The translations under genes and the position numbers were made by a program. A DNA stretch of 64,000 nucleotides, taken from NCBI GenBank assembly GCA_036260255.1, contig DATAAF010000097.1, positions 18,828 through 82,827 of the forward strand. Direction: 5' to 3'. This document shows positions 62,743-64,000 of the stretch, piece after piece. How positions within the stretch are numbered: the stretch's first letter is position 1; each line of letters begins with the position of its first letter. The notes below the pieces were generated by a model, which was not told the origin of the DNA, did not search any database, and was given only the letters and a program-made list of their open reading frames with translations. The stretch is from DASZJY01 sp036260255 (lineage in GTDB: Bacteria; Actinomycetota; Acidimicrobiia; Acidimicrobiales; AC-14).

Positions 62743-63432
62743 ATGGATGAGTCGGCGTTCAAAAGTGCACTACACAAGTCCAGTCGCCGCACGAGCGGAT
62801 TGAGCTGGTGGGGCGAACGATCAGTATGGATACGCCATGCAACGTACTGGGCCATCGCGTTGGTGCTGCTGCTCCTAAGTATCCTTGACGATGACCCCGG
62901 GACTATACCCGACACAGGGGACGACGACGTCGCTTGGTTCGTCTGGTTAGCGGTCATGGTCGTACTCATGTCGGTCGCAGCACTAGTGTTTACGCTGAAG
63001 GAATGGCAGCAAGTAGGCGCGAGCCGCACCATTTCGCGTAGCCTAGTGCTGTTCACGTTCCTCTTGGGGTTCGCTTCAGGTTGCCTGTTTACAGCGCGAC
63101 AGTGGGGAGTCGACATCGCCAACTGTCACGTAGTCGACGGGCGTGAGACCTGTCGCGGCCAGGCTTCTCCTCGGCGTGTGGTCGGCATGCTCGCGTGGCA
63201 CGCTGTCGATGTAGTGCCCGTACTCAAGGCGACGGAGTCGTTCGAGTGGGAGCGTCCCGGACGTTCCGAGAGCACTGTTGTTGGTGCGAGCGTTGTACTG
63301 GTTCGACTGTGGGTTGCCATCGGGGTTCTCGGAGTGATCAAGCTGGTCTGGGATAGCTGGGGCTTGACGAGGGGGTCACCTCAGAAGCGAGTCGACGAAC
63401 GCACTAGTCCACCTCTCACACGCCCGGCTTGA
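62743..63432 (+). CDS. hypothetical four-helix membrane protein
   Basis: A 229-residue membrane protein. Helices: HATYWAIALVLLLLSILD, VAWFVWLAVMVVLMSVAALVF, SLVLFTFLLGFASGCLFTA and VVLVRLWVAIGVLGVIKLVW. A soluble stretch with two Cys (ANCHVVDGRETCRG) lies between helices 3 and 4 and may be disulphide-bonded outside. No family recognised. Codon use is clearly less GC-rich than in the core genes, suggesting acquisition by transfer. It lies directly before the IS110 element. Confidence 0.72.
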   Translation: MDESAFKSALHKSSRRTSGLSWWGERSVWIRHATYWAIALVLLLLSILDDDPGTIPDTGDDDVAWFVWLAVMVVLMSVAALVFTLKEWQQVGASRTISRSLVLFTFLLGFASGCLFTARQWGVDIANCHVVDGRETCRGQASPRRVVGMLAWHAVDVVPVLKATESFEWERPGRSESTVVGASVVLVRLWVAIGVLGVIKLVWDSWGLTRGSPQKRVDERTSPPLTRPA

Positions 63433-63576
63433 AGCGAGCGCTTCGCCGCCAGCGCTGTCTGGATTGGCACTAGAGACCTACATCGCGTCATGCCGGCTCC
63501 GGCGTGCCCTCGGTCCGCATGGTCGAAAGCGGAGGCGTTCGACCCGCCCGAGAACGGCATCTCTGACAATGTGCGG

Positions 63577-63620
63577 GTCGGGCCTCCGCCCGACGACGAC
63601 TACAGGCTTTTCAGTCGTCG
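63577..63620 (+). ncRNA. two adjacent hairpins, possible IS110 bridge-RNA/left-end region
   Basis: GTCGGGC-CTCC-GCCCGAC (63577-63594) and CGACGACT-11 nt-AGTCGTCG (63594-63620) are perfect stems of 7 and 8 bp that share one base. They lie in the 200-base non-coding stretch before an IS110-family transposase, where IS110-group elements encode their structured bridge RNA. The assignment as part of that RNA is inference from position. Confidence 0.4.
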
Positions 63621-63637
63621 ATTGAAGGGAGGCCGTG

Positions 63638-64000
63638 GTGCTGTACGTGGGTCTGGACGTCCATCGCCGGCGGACGCAGGTGGCTGCCGTCGATGAGGAG
63701 GGCCATGAGCTTTTAAACCGGAACGTGCCGAACGACCTCGAGGAGCTGGGTGACGTCTTGGTCGGCTTCGAACCCGGCACGCCGGTGGTGTTCGAGGCCA
63801 CCTATGGGTGGGCGTGGCTGGCCGAGCTGTTGGACGAGATGGGCTTCGAGGCCCACCTGGCCCACCCGGCGGCCTGCAAGGCGATCGCCTCGGCCCGGCT
63901 GAAGAACGACAAGGTCGACGCTCGGACGTTGGCGCAGCTGATGCGGGTCGACCTGTTGGGCGAGGCGTGGATCGCCCCCCGTCCCGTCCGGGAGTTGCGG
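63638..64000 (+). mobile_element. IS110-family transposase gene, cut by the window end
   Basis: The N-terminal 121 residues of a DEDD transposase of the IS110 family: YVGLDVHRRRTQVAAVDEEG (first Asp), VVFEATYGWAWLAELL (Glu), and ASARLKNDKVDARTLAQLMR (paired Asp residues), followed by APRPVRELR. Only the RuvC-like catalytic half is in the window; the C-terminal Tnp domain with the active Ser lies beyond it. GTG start at 63638 with GGGAGG five bases upstream. No stop within the window. Confidence 0.9.

Overview
The window is a very GC-rich stretch with near-universal G/C third codon positions, many GTG starts and overlapping start/stop pairs. It carries an F420-type luciferase-like oxidoreductase, an F420/PNPOx-like protein, a Mycobacterium-type class II fumarase, a two-part Lhr helicase, lipoproteins with actinobacterial-style signals and a LAxTG sorting signal. 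Together these point to an uncultured or little-studied high-GC actinobacterium, most likely of the Acidimicrobiia. That placement is inference from gene content, since no rRNA is present.

Bases 1-50 kb are ordinary chromosomal housekeeping. They hold a GNAT acetyltransferase and a tRNA, glycogen debranching (glgX) coupled to nicotinate phosphoribosyltransferase (pncB), a beta-propeller lipoprotein, an NlpC/P60 peptidoglycan hydrolase, fumC, a DUF2269 membrane protein, an eIF2B-like protein and a dienelactone-hydrolase-like gene. These are followed by an FAD oxidoreductase, a NUDIX hydrolase, a membrane glycosyltransferase and its phosphatase-like partner, an M1 peptidase, PAC2, lhr, an LLM oxidoreductase, an Nei-type glycosylase, an MFS transporter and a CBS-citrate synthase fusion. 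The stretch ends with a sigma/zinc-finger/TM fusion, a four-gene glycosyltransferase-methyltransferase-toroid-sugar dehydrogenase operon, hsp20, lnt and a cytochrome P450. Several broken genes lie among them: ltrA, a pyrimidine reductase, a DUF1232 gene, an alpha/beta hydrolase remnant and a GMC oxidoreductase remnant. A GC-rich palindromic repeat family occurs at three loci, once as two in-frame 114-bp copies inside lhr.

From about 51 kb to the end the character changes to accessory DNA. A PNPOx C-terminal remnant at 51.0 kb and the intact PNPOx gene at 57.1 kb bracket a 6-kb module as an imperfect direct repeat. The module holds a SLATT/DUF4231 two-TM protein, a LAFTG-anchored surface protein, a lipoprotein, and a 1169-residue TIR - degenerate kinase - degenerate kinase - TM - ectodomain protein. 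The lipoprotein is a paralogue of that receptor's ectodomain. I consider this bracketed receptor/lipoprotein module the best candidate for an undescribed signalling or defence system. Beyond it lie a pentapeptide-repeat membrane protein, long gene-poor segments, a SnoaL-like protein, a small zinc-ribbon protein, a four-helix membrane protein and the 5' part of an IS110-family transposase running off the window edge. The transposase is preceded by two strong hairpins that could belong to its bridge RNA.
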